Part shown: positions 26,574 through 38,267 of the stretch, piece by piece
How the letters are laid out: each line of letters begins with the position of its first letter
How positions within the stretch are numbered: position 1 is the stretch's first letter
Source of the DNA: Leucogyrophana mollusca
Taxonomy: Eukaryota > Basidiomycota > Agaricomycetes > Boletales
Assembly (NCBI GenBank): GCA_021014945.1
Contig: MU266390.1
Span: 62,001 to 126,000 of the forward strand
Reading direction: 5' to 3'
Length of the DNA: 64,000 nt
Made by a program: the position numbers and the translations under genes
Notes under the pieces: generated by a model
Told to the model about the DNA's origin: nothing
The model's database searches: none
Seen by the model: only the letters and a program-made list of their open reading frames with translations

Positions 26574-27555
26574 GAAGAGGAGTAGAAGACTGGAATTGGT
26601 TGCCTGGTATTGGCACTATACCTTCATAAACACAAATAACATCCAACATATTGGAAGGGCGGGCGGAACAAAGAAACACGTACAATAACAGCATCATTTA
26701 GTACTAGTAGTTCATTTCTTTTACTTACAGTACAATAAGCATCGATGGTGATGATTAGCCCATGCCAGGTGAGGCATACATGAGGGCCTACATCGTGTCT
26801 GTGATTTGGAGCGTGGAGATTGATAACGCGGCATCATGCATCTGCATCATGGCTCATCGTGGCTGTTTATACCCCACAATCGCATGTCAATTGGGACCCG
26901 AACAAGCCCTGATCGGTGAGGCGATCGGAGTCAATGCCGATAAAAGCAGCCAATTGGTGACCAGCTGGCAGTATCGGGGGGACATCGGCAAGGCCTGGGC
27001 TGAGTTTTACACTGAGTTTCCTCCTTGTTCCTCGCACCGCTGGAGAAACCGCGGAGGAGAGTTTGACCCTCATCCGTCCCTTGAAGGATTTCCGAACAAG
27101 AGGGACTGTGGGAGCGATGGGAAAGGGCACCGCCACTAGATTACGACAACTGCCAAAAAAGTGGCAGCGAATCATTCCAGCTGTACGTCCAAGTTATGGA
27201 TGAACTCACCCGGCGCCGGTACGATCAGAAAGAGGAGAAGGGGACCGAAGAAGGAAACGTCCCCTTTGTGCTGGGATCCGGATAAGACGATGACCGAGAT
27301 GGCTGATAAGAATAAGGATTGAATGATTCGATTCAGATTCCGGCATCTGGGTCTGCGGCCATCCGAGACAGGGCCACGCACAGGTCGCATTGATTTCATG
27401 AGACATGCCGACGTCGATCCTGAAGCGTGTAAAGCGGGTGTCTGCGCGGATATATAAGGCGCCGTAGAATTCGGCTCCCTCTCCTTCATCGCCCACAAAG
27501 TCTCCTCTCCTCACCGCAACACTGTAACAATATCCCGACAAATAATAATTTAAAC
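26574..27555. other. Intergenic, ~1 kb, upstream of TRAPPC12
   Basis: No gene recognised on either strand. Minus-strand ORFs at 27172-27541 have biased composition and no domain. The sequence TATATAAGG near 27450, about 100 bp before the ATG at 27556, could be a TATA element. Confidence 0.45.
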
Positions 27556-29975
27556 ATGCACGTCAAGTCGGTGAAGGAGATTGTGAAGGACGTCAAGCGA
27601 CGACTGTCCCACCACGGCAAACACAAACACACAGACTCAGCCACAACAGACGACGCATCCTCTTCTTCGGATTCCGTCCTCCCTTCTTCCTCCTCCACCC
27701 ACCACTTCCCCTCCCATTCCCCTTCCCCCTCCCACGACGACTCATACGTCGCCCACCGTATAATCGTCCCAGGCTCTCCAAGGAGTCGCAAAAGCAGCGC
27801 AACGTACGAGTCCAGGCCTCGCAAGCTCAGAAAATCGTTCTCGTCCTACTCGAAAGCCTCCTCCAAATACGCAGCGTCGGCAGACACCCACAACTCAGAC
27901 ATGTCCACGACGGCAAGTGGCACGCTGGTGACGGCAGAGTCTGGCATGTCACCGCACAAGCGGACCATCTCAATAGACAGAAGTAGTTCTGTTGCACCCG
28001 CTTCTGGCTCAGAAGCCGGGGGAGATGATCGATCGACGTATGCATCAGCCAGGCAGTCTATGACGCCTGGCGCCTCACAGGAGGGTGCATCAGAGATCAC
28101 TCGCCAGCCATCTGAGCTTCAGCCCCTCCCGGAAGACTCCGGTGAAGGTTTATCGGTCGCCAGTCCTCCACCACAGATCGTGGAGCCTGAGGTGCCTGAT
28201 CCCTTCATCGTTGATGACTCGGAGGGTGGCGTGTCTGAGGAGGATGGCGCCGCTTCGCAAGTGGAGGAGATTAAACTTGCTCAGTCCGCCTCCTTGTCTC
28301 CCACCACCACCACATCATCGGCACCCCCAAACGTCAACAAAGACGTACCCCCACCACCGCCGGAGAGCGACGAGGAGGAAACTCATGATCTCTATCTCCC
28401 CGGCCTCACCATGCCCACAATGTTCCTCCCTATCCCCAATGTACGCCTATCACTCTCCTATCACTTGACTTGGTGGTTCTTCAAGCGCGCGCCATTAATG
28501 TATCGCCCATGTACTATTAGACGGACCCTTTGACTAGTCTCTTGATCAAATATATTACTCCGCCTGAACAGCGGCCTGTACGAGACGTTACTGGCGAGTG
28601 GCAGCACACTGATTTTCACTCTATGGTTGTAAGTACGCTTTCTTCGTAAGGGCTGTCTATCTTGTATAAGTTCCGTTCTGATCTGTGAATTTAAATGCGT
28701 ACGTCCAGATGTCGAATAGCTGGAGAGCACTAGCGAGAATGGCGCGCGACCGCCTCGTGACATCCAATCCTGAGAACCTGAGTCGCATCCTAGATGTTCG
28801 TAACAGCTCCTAACCCCAGACTATCGACGAACTGTATTGATCCTCCCTAAGTTATGGTACCTCCGGCTCTCCAGCCTCGCCCGCCTCCGCCTCTACAACC
28901 AAACCTCCGCGGAATGCACGAACCTCTTCGCCGTCCTCAACGCCATCGAGCCCGTCTCCGCCCGCGCGTGGCTCTTCGACCGCCTTCTCCCCTTCGAGCT
29001 CGAGGTCATGCACACGCGCCTCAAGTGCTGGGCCGCAGACCACATGGGGTACATCGACGCCCTGTATGCGCTGCTCGGGAAGTGCAAGAGCAAGGCGCGC
29101 GCGGCGAAGGCGGCGGCGGATAATGAGGCGCTGTCGATGTGGCTCGAGCGCGCGGCGAGGGTGTGCCTCATCATCGCGTCGCAGCTCGTGGAGATGAAGG
29201 TTCGTACCACCCGTTTTTCGGTCGGCGGAGCGCATGATGCTGATGGGTATGGGCTGTTCCCCACGTAGGACTTCGCGGGAGCCGCGAAACTTCTCGAGCC
29301 CCTCTGCACGCAGAGCGACGGCGTCACCTCCCCAGCCATCCGGTCCGCAGTTGGCCGCATACACTTGCAAAGCGGGTACCTCGCGATGGCGTCAAAGCAC
29401 TTCGACATCGTCGCGGCGGACCCGAGCGCGCCCCAGGAGCTAAAGAACATGAACGCCGCTTTGCTCGCATCAGCGGAAGGGGACTGGGCTGTCGCTGGCG
29501 AGTCTCTGAAGACGCTCTTGGAGGCGGAGCCGGACAATTATGTGGTATGTTTTATGTTTGGGTGCGCCGCGTCGTGATTGATGGTTTGGTGCGTTCGAAA
29601 CTTTAGGCTTTGAATAACTTGTCGGTGGCTTTGCTCAGCCAAGGCAAGTTGAAGGAGGTGGGCGAATAAATGCATTTCATATCCCACTGGGGGCGTCAAT
29701 TGACGACTTGCTTGCAGAGCATCGAAGTACTAGAAACAGCACTGAACACCTCGCCGGCGACTGTCGTCGTCGCAGAGCCCTACCTTTTCAACCTGTGTAA
29801 GTTCTTGCTACGCGCTTTTCACGATGGGCCCGTGTTCACGCACCCCTATCTAGCGACGCTGTACGAGCTCCGCTCTACGACTGCACAGGACAAGAAACGC
29901 GACCTGCTCATTCAAGTCGCGAGGTGGAGTGGGGACGGGCTGAAGACTGCGTGCCTCAAGATGCCGTCGAATTGA
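27556..29975 (+). CDS. TRAPPC12-like TRAPP complex subunit (TPR protein)
   Basis: A protein of about 680 residues. The N-terminal ~280 residues are low-complexity, rich in Ser and Pro, beginning MHVKSVKEIVKDVKRRLSHH. The conserved part opens with LPGLTMPTMFLPIPNTDPLT, LLIKYITPPEQRPVRDVTGE and SNSWRALARMARDRLV. It then folds as TPR-type helical hairpins: LWYLRLSSLARLRLYNQTSA, GAAKLLEPLCTQ, HLQSGYLAMASKHFDIVAAD, ALNNLSVALLSQGKLKESIE. The stop is at 29973-29975. TRAPPC12 belongs to TRAPP III-type tethering complexes in ER-Golgi traffic and autophagy. The ORF from 27556 is uninterrupted for the first ~290 codons; later exons are short. Assignment rests on the DLYLPGL... and PPEQRPVRDVTGEW blocks followed by TPRs. 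Confidence 0.83.
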
Positions 29976-30305
29976 TTTGATGTCGTAGACGTGTACTTCT
30001 AACATAAGTAGCCTCCCCGGCTTTTCGTCGCATAATCGCCTTGAATTCCTCGTCTGAGGTTCCTCGTGCCGGGTGGGGAGCTGAGCGCCCCAGCCAGTGC
30101 GGTTCATGATTGCCCTTCTGATAGACTACATAGTCTCGCCGAGGTGACGGGCGATTGTTTTGGAAACACGCGTCATTTTGCTGCACTGCAAGTTCCTGAC
30201 ATGCTTTGCCTACCTTTTCGATATCCTTTTCTGATCTGCTAATACTTTATCCAAACTTTATCAGCGCCAAAACTTGCTTCACAGCGCTAGACTGTTCAAG
30301 CCAGC

Positions 30306-31315
30306 ATGCATGCTCTTCCCGAAGATCTTGAACGCACAATTTTTGGGCTCGCTGCTCGGGATCACCCAGAATGTGCTCCCACATTGACCTTAGTGGCTCG
30401 GCGCGTTAAAGCTTGGTGAGGATTGAAATCGGCGTTGAAAAGTAGTTTTTCACATTTGAGTCCCACAGGATCGAGCCAATCATATATGCCACCGTCGACT
30501 TTTGTCCCGGTCACTATCCGCGTGGGCTCTTCGACGCACTTTGCCTGAAACTAAACAACGCCCCTGGACCCGACAATCTAGCACAACCTATCAACACTAT
30601 ATACTTCCACACCGAAGAACGCAGCCGCGGGTGTTCGCGACGAGGCTGGCTCCCGTATATGATGAAGAGCAAATCTGTTAAACAGATGTCCCCGATCCTC
30701 TTCTATGCGGCTACTGGCGCCACCAACCTCGGTTTCTGTGCTCTTTACCCCGGAGAGTTCGATGCACTCTTCTTCAAAATGCATGGCGATCATCAGCCCA
30801 CGCGGCTCTCGTCCTGTTACCCACTCATGCATAGATTCCTCTTGAAACGCGGTCCAACCTTTTCTGCTCGGTTGACACACCTTGGGCTGGAATATTCTTG
30901 CCCGTTCAAGCGGACTCCAGGCTCGGACTTTGACTGGACTTCGCGGTTGACTCACCTCTCTATTTACTGCCAAGATGGTGAAGCACAGGCCGCACTCGAT
31001 TTCGGACGCAACTTTCCCGCTCTCGGGCTCTACGTTCTTATCATACCCGAATCTACACAGGACACGGTGACCTCCGTCCTAATTTCGGGTGCAGGGGATT
31101 TCCTGCCCAACATCGTACTAATGCCCTGGCACTGGCCGGACATTCGATGGCGTACAGAATTCCATTATCGCCGAGGAGAGTGGGCATTTTGGCCCTTTGT
31201 CGAGTCTATTGCTACGCGACAGCGAGACTACTTCTCAAGAGGCGAACGTACGTCTCAGCATCCCTTCTATGCGTTTCGATTGCCTTATCTTCTTTACCCT
31301 CAGCCTGTCTTCTAA
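30306..31315 (+). CDS. F-box-like hypothetical protein of the basidiomycete type
   Basis: Starts MHALPEDLERTIFGLAARDH, the short F-box-like helix typical of very large mushroom families (LPxDLExxIFxLAAR). One intron splits Trp (AW|IEPIIYATVDFCPG, about 30417-30470). The remainder is a single ORF with no further domain that I recognise. It probably acts as an SCF substrate adaptor or a relic of one; the substrate is unknown. The C-terminus is uncertain. The ORF stops at 31315, but a strong donor GTACGT at about 31247 (after YFSRGER) could splice to a downstream exon I could not identify. Confidence 0.6.
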
Positions 31316-31596
31316 GACACCATCTCGAGGATAAACTCTTCCGCAGCGCGTGCCGGCGCGGCAATACCTGCAACTGTTATCCTCCGTATAAGTGGAGTGT
31401 GATACAGCAAGACATGCGGTTCCACCGCCCAGACCGTGTTCTCTTTCACGATCCAGGAAGCATGTAAACGAACCGTATCGATTAAGAGCAGTTACTGCGA
31501 TCGAACGCCGTTCACCTAAAATGTTTACGGTGTCTGGGAGGCGATTCCTGTCCCCGATTCCAGTACTTCTCTTCTCCTGCACAATCGTAGCGACAT

Positions 31597-32346
31597 TCAG
31601 CTATCTTGAAGGCTCCATTCCAGGTGGTTAAGCAGCCTCTTTTCTCCTCTCACCACTTTACCGTTGTCCAGAGTACCCCTCAGAACGAAACCGTTCTTCT
31701 CGAAAACCCGCAGGCTGCCAGTATTTCCAACAAATGTGTATCCTGACACACGTCTTACCCCCATCCTCGGTATAGCCCACGAGAACAAGATCACGCCCAT
31801 GGCCGCGGACATGATTCCACGCCCATGATGACTCGCTGCGAGGTAAACTAGAGAGAGAAGGCTAGTCCAGCCAACGAAGTGCACAGCGGTTACACACTCA
31901 CACCCGAAAGACCAACATATGGTTGGATCGCCGACAACTTTCTTGTCATTCTCCTGGATCATTCTCAGCCTTTCATCCCCATCCAACACCTCCTCGAAGG
32001 ATGCTCTCCCAATCATAATATCCCCGATATATGTCTGTGTTCCGTCATCCTGCACTTCTCTTATACTTCTGACCGGGCAGCCGTCCATCATCGTTAATGC
32101 GGCTTCGGCGATGGACGTCGTTCTCACTGCATCTCTCAAGTCGCTCAGCACGGCGTCAGCCCTCCCTTTGGCTTTCTCGATTCGCCGTTTCGCATGCTCT
32201 GGGAGGAAGGGGATAGGTGGTGTTTGCATCCAATGGTATACCCGAGGATCGTTCAAAATAGACACCATGGCGTCCTCGTCAGTTGTGGGAGGAGGAGTGA
32301 TGACGATGTTTTGGTTCGGCGCTGGAAGACGAAGGAATGGCTCCAT
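31597..32346 (-). CDS. GNAT-family N-acetyltransferase
   Basis: About 230 residues. MEPFLRLPAPNQNIVITPPP leads into a GNAT domain with the acceptor-side helix DEDAMVSILNDPRVYHWM. The acetyl-CoA pyrophosphate loop is ASHHGRGIMSAAMG (Q/RxxGxG/A type), and the core ends GNTGSLRVFEKNGFVLRGTL. A 54-nt intron (31901-31848, GTGAGT donor) in WSFG|FYLAASHH is free of stops and in frame, so the unspliced reading also remains open. The substrate is unknown. The resemblance is to the RimJ/RimL-like fungal acetyltransferases that modify small molecules or N-termini. Confidence 0.8.
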   Translation of the reverse strand: MEPFLRLPAPNQNIVITPPPTTDEDAMVSILNDPRVYHWMQTPPIPFLPEHAKRRIEKAKGRADAVLSDLRDAVRTTSIAEAALTMMDGCPVRSIREVQDDGTQTYIGDIMIGRASFEEVLDGDERLRMIQENDKKVVGDPTICWSFGCECVTAVHFVGWTSLLSLVYLAASHHGRGIMSAAMGVILFSWAIPRMGVRRVSGYTFVGNTGSLRVFEKNGFVLRGTLDNGKVVRGEKRLLNHLEWSLQDS

Positions 32347-33349
32347 CTCGAGTGAGTCACGTAGAAGACACGCTATAGCAAGCAGGTCTAAGATATTGTG
32401 AAGTCCTCGTGTTTGGAGCGCACAAAATTATCCTGATTGCTCACGAGGGTATGGAGTCGAGTCAACAATATCACGGTCCGGAACCCACCTCCACCCAAGA
32501 CAGTGCCTGTCGACACCAGCGGAAATAACAACACGAGTAGCATGGAGCGCCAAAATACACGGCGTATAGCAATAGCACGCCTCTGAGGGAAGCGCACGCG
32601 TGCAATATGGTGTAAATAGGTGTCACCACCCTTCCGCTGCCTCCATGCCCGAACGACAGTTATCAATGGCGACGCTCCAGGGATATCTGATGACTCACAT
32701 GAGTAAGCCGCTTGAGGCAGTCAGAGAGCTCGAAGAGAAGGGGGAGTGGTAGCTTCTCCCCAGACTCAAAGTCGTTTCATGCGGCTCCCGTACACCTTCT
32801 GACGAGTGAAACCCGAGTGTTCGACTTGCGCAAGGCGCGCGCGCGCGCATAACATCGCCAGGGAAACCCGGCGATGATGGGGGTCTCATCTCAAGCGTTC
32901 CTCGGTTACTGTTGTGTTACCAGTGATAGTAGCACTATGGTAGTGATGTATTACCCTGGATTCTGCACTTAGTGCAGAGGCACATCATATGGCTGTTCGG
33001 TCTGACTTCTGCAGTACCATCATAATGTTCTTGACCATCCCGCTGGTCAGAGTTCCCCTGAGGCTGTGACGTCCGAGTCAAACGAAAAGAAGCAGTGACT
33101 ACCTGAGCGCGAAGGGGGCTCCGCCTTGTCTTCTCACTGATATCTGGAATATGACGTTAATTGTGTGGACCACAGTTGAATCCGGAGGTAGCCGTTAACC
33201 TCGATACTGACATCGGAATCACCAGTCGTCAGGACAGCATGTTCCCCATCTAACTACTGTGCATTACATCTACTTGATTGATAGACATTTGAAAGGTGTT
33301 TGTGGTGTACATGTATCTATCAGGATCTTGCGACGGCTCCCTGGCTTCG
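32347..33349. other. Intergenic, ~1 kb
   Basis: Only short ORFs without domains (32388-32666, 32695-32889 minus). A (GC)n run lies near 32836-32850. No gene supported. Confidence 0.45.
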
Positions 33350-35253
33350 TCACACGGCCTTCTCCAAGTCCTCTTCTGATTCGCTGTCTTCCTTGTCCAC
33401 CCCCTTATCGTCGCCCGTGACATTGAAATCAATCTCCACATCCTCCTTCGCCATAGCCTCCCAGCCCAGGCCCATGTCCTCGATGGCGCGCTGACTCTGC
33501 GTTGGCCAAATCTTGCAGATAGCTATGTAGAATACAATCGAGACAACATATGAGAGGACCCAGCCAATATGGCCCAAGTCAATCGCAACAGCAGAGACCT
33601 TGATGCCCAGGGTCCCGAGGAACCCGGCGAATGGGAAAGCGCACCCAGCGATGTACGCAATATAGGCCTGTATATTCCACCCTGAGAAAAAATGTATCAA
33701 TCTTCGATGGGTTTGAATGAAACAAAAAAAAACACCTTTGTTGTAGTAGTAACGGGGATTCGTGCGCGAACCATCATATAAGTTGGCGACGAAGATGTTC
33801 CCTTTGCTGATCACGTAGTAGTCGGCGGTCATGACGCCCACGACGGACGCCATGAACAACCCGTAACCGCCAAGGAAGTTGGTGAAACTGGCAGCAGAGT
33901 ACATAATCTTCCAGGGGCAGACTGCCCATGCGAGTATGAGTCCAAGGAACTGACCCCGCGTGATATTGATGTAACGAGGAAGGAGCATGGTGCTATCGCT
34001 CCCAAATGGAATCATGTTGGCCGCCACATTGGTGCCCAATATCAAGAGAGCCCAGAAGGCAGCGCACAGGAAGACGGCAAACCGAACCGCCGAGGTGGGA
34101 TAGCGCTCCATGATGGCCTGCAATAGATCCCATTGGTTCCACAACTCTAGTCCCCAGACGTTGTTGATCGCTGAGGTAGAGAGAATGCCGAAAGTCGCAG
34201 AGAGGGTTACAGAGATGGGGTTGGCGATCAACTGAGGCCAAACGGACGCCCAGTGATTGTGGCTCCAGCGAGAGAAATCTGGCTGGTTGGTGATGATGTT
34301 GGCTGTGTTACCAAGTCCGGAATTGATGGCGTACATAAAGAACCAGCTGAACTGGGACGCGGAAAGGGCTTCGGATCTAGGAAGGCCAGGGCCAATGTTA
34401 CAGTGGGTATTCACCATGCAGAAGATGAATAGTCCAAGGATGGAGGGGACGACGGTACACATCTTCAGCGTAAACAGCCACTTTAGCTGATATGGTCGAA
34501 GAAGAGTGAAGGGAATGTGACATAGCCAATAGAGGAAAAATGCCAGCATCTGCTGGGTCGTAAAGCCGACAGACACGGGAATATGATTGGGAATGTTCGT
34601 GAAGCCAGTCCCGAAGACAGCTGTGAGCATATTGACAAAGAAACTGGATCCGACGTAGACTGAGCCGTCAACGATAAGCATTCCAAGACAATGGACATGC
34701 GGGTAAGAACAGCGCTCACTCACGTTTGATAGCGTAATAGACTACAGCCATCACCGCGCGAGCGAAGACGACGTAGTATGCGCCATACATGCCGAACACC
34801 GAGCGTGCTACAACGGGGTAACCAATGTGATAAACTTCGCCACTGCGTGAATTGATAGCCATGGCAATTGAGCTGATCAGTTGGCTAAGGAAGACCACCA
34901 CTATGGCCTGCCACCAGTTGAGGCCAATGCCGATCATGGTTGATCCGAGCGTCCAGTTGTCCATCGAAAGGCTGAAGTAGAAGAAGCCATAATTCCACCA
35001 CCGCCAGGTACGCTTTTCAGGGGGTGTAGGGATCAAGTCTGTGCTTCTGTGTTGGACTAGGCGATGATATGTAGGCAGGAGCTCGGCGCACCTTCGTTCA
35101 TCCAAGACCAAGATCCATGGGGGTCCGATTTGGACCCGGGAGTTCGCAGGTATTCACCAAAGTTTTTCTTGCTTTGGATAGCCTTCTGAAAGTTAGACTT
35201 CTTCGTAGCAGCAATGCCTACGAGGCGTTTAGGGACTAAGGCCTTGAAACCCA
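33350..35253 (-). CDS. NCS1-family nucleobase/allantoin permease (Fur-type)
   Basis: A 12-TM nucleobase:cation symporter-1 of about 560 residues that imports uracil, uridine, allantoin or thiamine-like compounds at the plasma membrane. The start at 35253 (MGFKALVPKRLVGIAATKKS) precedes a cytosolic region ending WSWMNE. One intron later come DLIPTPPEKRTWRWWNYGFF and TM1. NCS1 signatures include NWWQAIVVVFLSQLI, NSRSGEVYHIGYPVVARSVF, NTANIITNQPDFSRWSHNH and YYVISKGNIFVANLYDG. The acidic C-terminal tail (KGVDKEDSESEEDLEKAV) is typical of ubiquitin-regulated transporters. A 54-nt stop-free intron (33735-33682) lies after RYYYNK. The exact substrate cannot be read from these motifs. Divergent from the GH16 gene. 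Confidence 0.9.
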
Positions 35254-36498
35254 TGTTTGAGGACAAGCAGTACGTCGGGTGAGACGACTTGTTTGTCAAG
35301 GTCCCAAAGAAGCATGATGATAGGGAATGCTGCGTTCATATACTTGCCATGCACGTTATCATTTGATAGTCGGCAAATATAGAACACCGGCGGTAGAGAG
35401 GTAACAAGATAAGTAATAATGGGATTCGGCCCCAAGGTTCTTTGCGCCCATACTTTCCACACTGCGAGATGGAAGTCAATGGGGCGAAACTCGTGGACGA
35501 GCGGCGCACAGTAGCACCTACTTTAGCTTGCCAAAATTGGGCGTAGTATAGTGCTCATGATACTATCGTATGGCCGCGCCCGTCAGACGCCGATAGGCAA
35601 GCGCTTGAAGTCTACACGGTGTCACGGATAAGCGACAGATGCAAAAGATCCCGACAATGTATGTGGAATATTTTGGTTTAAAGAGGGAGGGGCATATGTC
35701 GAGAAGCTGTCCATTCTCTATGCCTGCCCCTCCACTCAGTGATTGCTTGCCCAGGTAGATTCCTTCACTCGTGAGTGCTCCGTTGAGAGTCGTGACCTGA
35801 AGCAAATAGCTTACCTGCCGAATTGTGCAACGGTACTGGGCAAGAGCAGACGAGCGGTGATCCCAGGTTATGGCGAGGAGACGAGGCGAGAGCCTCCCTG
35901 TAAAATGCAAAGCAGTTGCTACCTCGGTGCCGCTCATAGTAAAACCCCTTGATCGCGACCAAGTTTGTTTTCATCGTGATCACATCTGATCATGTCCCAC
36001 GGAGGCCGGAAACCGCACTGGCCAAGAGGGCCGAGACACAGCAAGAGCACCCGCTGAGCAACGCTTTCGCAACGTTCCCAACACCGATGGATCGCGCTTC
36101 TTTTGGACAGAGCTTGATCAGGTGACGCGGACACAGGTCGCCATTATGGGGCTATCCTCAACTAAACACAACTCCGAACCATGGCCAACTACACGTTTTA
36201 TCAGGCAACAAGAGGAATTACCGAGGCCTGGATTCTGGGGGACAAAGGACAATGCGCAGTTTATGGTGGTTAAAAGATAGAGAGATGCCGGTACCTTTTT
36301 GTGATGAACGGGGAACGCCACGCTGTTTATACCCACATGCGATTGCCACAAGGAGAAGGCCGATAATATAAGGCAAAGGACGCTGCAACAACAACTGCCT
36401 TCAACTTTTCAACCAGGTCCCCATTTTCTTGTCTCTACGTTCATTCATTCCTCTCTAGAGTATCGGTCGGAAGTCCCTCTTTTTACTCACATCTTACG
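35254..36498. other. Divergent promoter region between permease and GH16 glucanase
   Basis: About 1.2 kb without a recognisable gene; the minus-strand ORFs at 35563-36351 lack domains. The 3' 150 bp is pyrimidine-rich, and GATAATATAAGG near 36360 could serve as a TATA element for the glucanase. Confidence 0.45.
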
Positions 36499-37760
36499 AT
36501 GCACGCTCTCTTTGCGATCCTTCTGACGGCTATCCCATATACCACCCTGGTCGGTGCTCATCAAGGTTCAAGGTCCCGTCATCGCCAGGTCGCCCGTGCC
36601 ACCAACTCCACGAAAACATACACTATCAAAGATTTCTATCAGGGTGAAGACTTCTTCAAGTATGTGCCGTCACCCGTCCATTGCCATCGCGTGCTCCATG
36701 CGCGTTTTTCTCACTTGACCTCGTTTCCAACAGCCAATGGGATTTCTTCACAAGCGCCGATCCGACTGGCGGGAACGTTAACTACCAGAGCTTACAAAAT
36801 GCGCAGTCGAAAGGTCTTGCTTATGTCGATGACTGCGACAATTCGACCATTTTGGCTGTGGACGCCAATAGCACGGTAGCTAAGGGCGGGAATCGAGATT
36901 CGTGAGTTGCCGTTAACTCATCTCCGTCGTGTAATTGTGTGACGAAGCCACAATAGCGTGCGTATCACATCCCAGAAAACCTATACTGGAGGCCTCTTCA
37001 TCCTGGATGCCTCCAACATGCCAGTCGGTTGCGGCACCTGGCCGAGCTTCTGGGTTAGTTTTAAACCTGCCCCATAGTCAATGTTGCACTGACACTTTGT
37101 CTTTTCTTCAGACTGTTGGCCCAAACTGGCCCTACAATGGGGAGATTGATATTGTCGAGGGTGTCAACAATCAAGCCACCAATCAGATGACTCTCCACAG
37201 TGGCACAAACCTTAGCTGCACGATCGACACCGCAGTGTCCACTGTGAACGGCACCCTGAGTACCGTCACTGGTCACCTAATGGGCACCAACTGTTACAGC
37301 ACCCCCACCGCGGACGCTGGCTGTGCTTTCGCCGACACTGACAACCGGTCGTTCGGGTACGGCTTCAACACCGCCGAGGGCGGTGTGTTCGCTCTCCTCT
37401 GGGATGCAAGTGCAGGGATGTCGATGTGGTTCTTCGCTCGTTCAGAGATCCCTGCCGACCTTACTGCTCGCGCACCCACACCTTCGACTTGGGGTACCCC
37501 TGCAGGCTACTGGTCTGCTCAGACTTGCAATATCGCAGGCAACTTCCAGGACCACTCGATGGTTATCGATACTACCATCTGCGGTAACTGGGCTAGCGGT
37601 GCCTACAGCAGTTCTGGCTGCCCAGGAACCTGCTCGGACATCGTTGCCAATGCTACGAACTTTGTTGGTGCGTCAGATGCCAGTTTAACCTGTGTTTCAT
37701 GCGACTCACCTCCCAACAGATGCCTACTGGGCTATCAACTATGTTGCCGTCTACGAGTAA
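36499..37760 (+). CDS. Secreted GH16 endo-1,3(4)-beta-glucanase
   Basis: About 330 residues with a signal peptide (MHALFAILLTAIPYTTLVGA). The catalytic domain is of laminarinase type: YQGEDFFNQWDFFTSADPT, GLFILDASNMPVGCGTWPSF and the GH16 active site NGEIDIVEGVN, with both catalytic Glu and the Asp between them. A cysteine-rich C-terminal part ends DAYWAINYVAVYE. The last intron (after NATNFV) is needed to reach that end, with stop TAA at 37758-37760. The enzyme cleaves beta-1,3 and mixed-linkage glucans of the fungus's own wall (autolysis, fruiting) or of plant material. Several N-glycosylation sequons (NST, NGT, NAT) are visible. Confidence 0.92.
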
Positions 37761-38267
37761 ATTTAGACCATCCCATTTTCCAACTACTAGTCGCCCGGAT
37801 CACACCCATATCCTACTCTCACGCTCGGACAGTTCTAGCTCTCTATCTTTCTACCTTGCTCATATCTACCGCGCTGGTTACTTCATTATCGCGCTGCCCG
37901 ATTTTCTGCGTCCTTCGTGGCGGCGATTTCTTGCTTATCGGCTATTCGCGGCTGGCCAACTATCTTTACAATGTTTAATAGAGTCAACTGCTGCGCAATG
38001 GGGCCTATATTGGGGTAAAATATGTTATACTTAGCTACTTATTAGCACTCTGTCAGAGATCTTGAAATATTTTGCACCAAATGGTCCTGGCTGTCAGTAC
38101 GATACAGGGCTTAGTCAGCAACCCAATATCGCGGAGATCGAATGTAATCAGAAAGGTCAAATCTTCCCACGTCTCCTTCACCTTCACCCACAACCTCGAT
38201 TTCTGATGGATTCCCAGCCGCCTCCCCTGCCACCTGCATACCCGGTTTCCGACATCATAACGACAAC
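37761..38267. other. Intergenic before the zinc-cluster island
   Basis: A read-through ORF continues to about 37978 in another frame, but the glucanase stop is clear. No gene seen. Confidence 0.45.

Noticed and set aside
27172..27541. Minus-strand ORFs of about 110 codons upstream of TRAPPC12
   Set aside because: No start context, domain or splice partner. Probably promoter DNA.
28852..29537. Long minus-strand ORFs opposite TRAPPC12
   Set aside because: Shadows caused by GC-rich third codon positions of the TPR exons.
32830..32850. (GC)n run as possible Z-DNA or CpG-type element
   Set aside because: Too short to mean much, with no associated gene.
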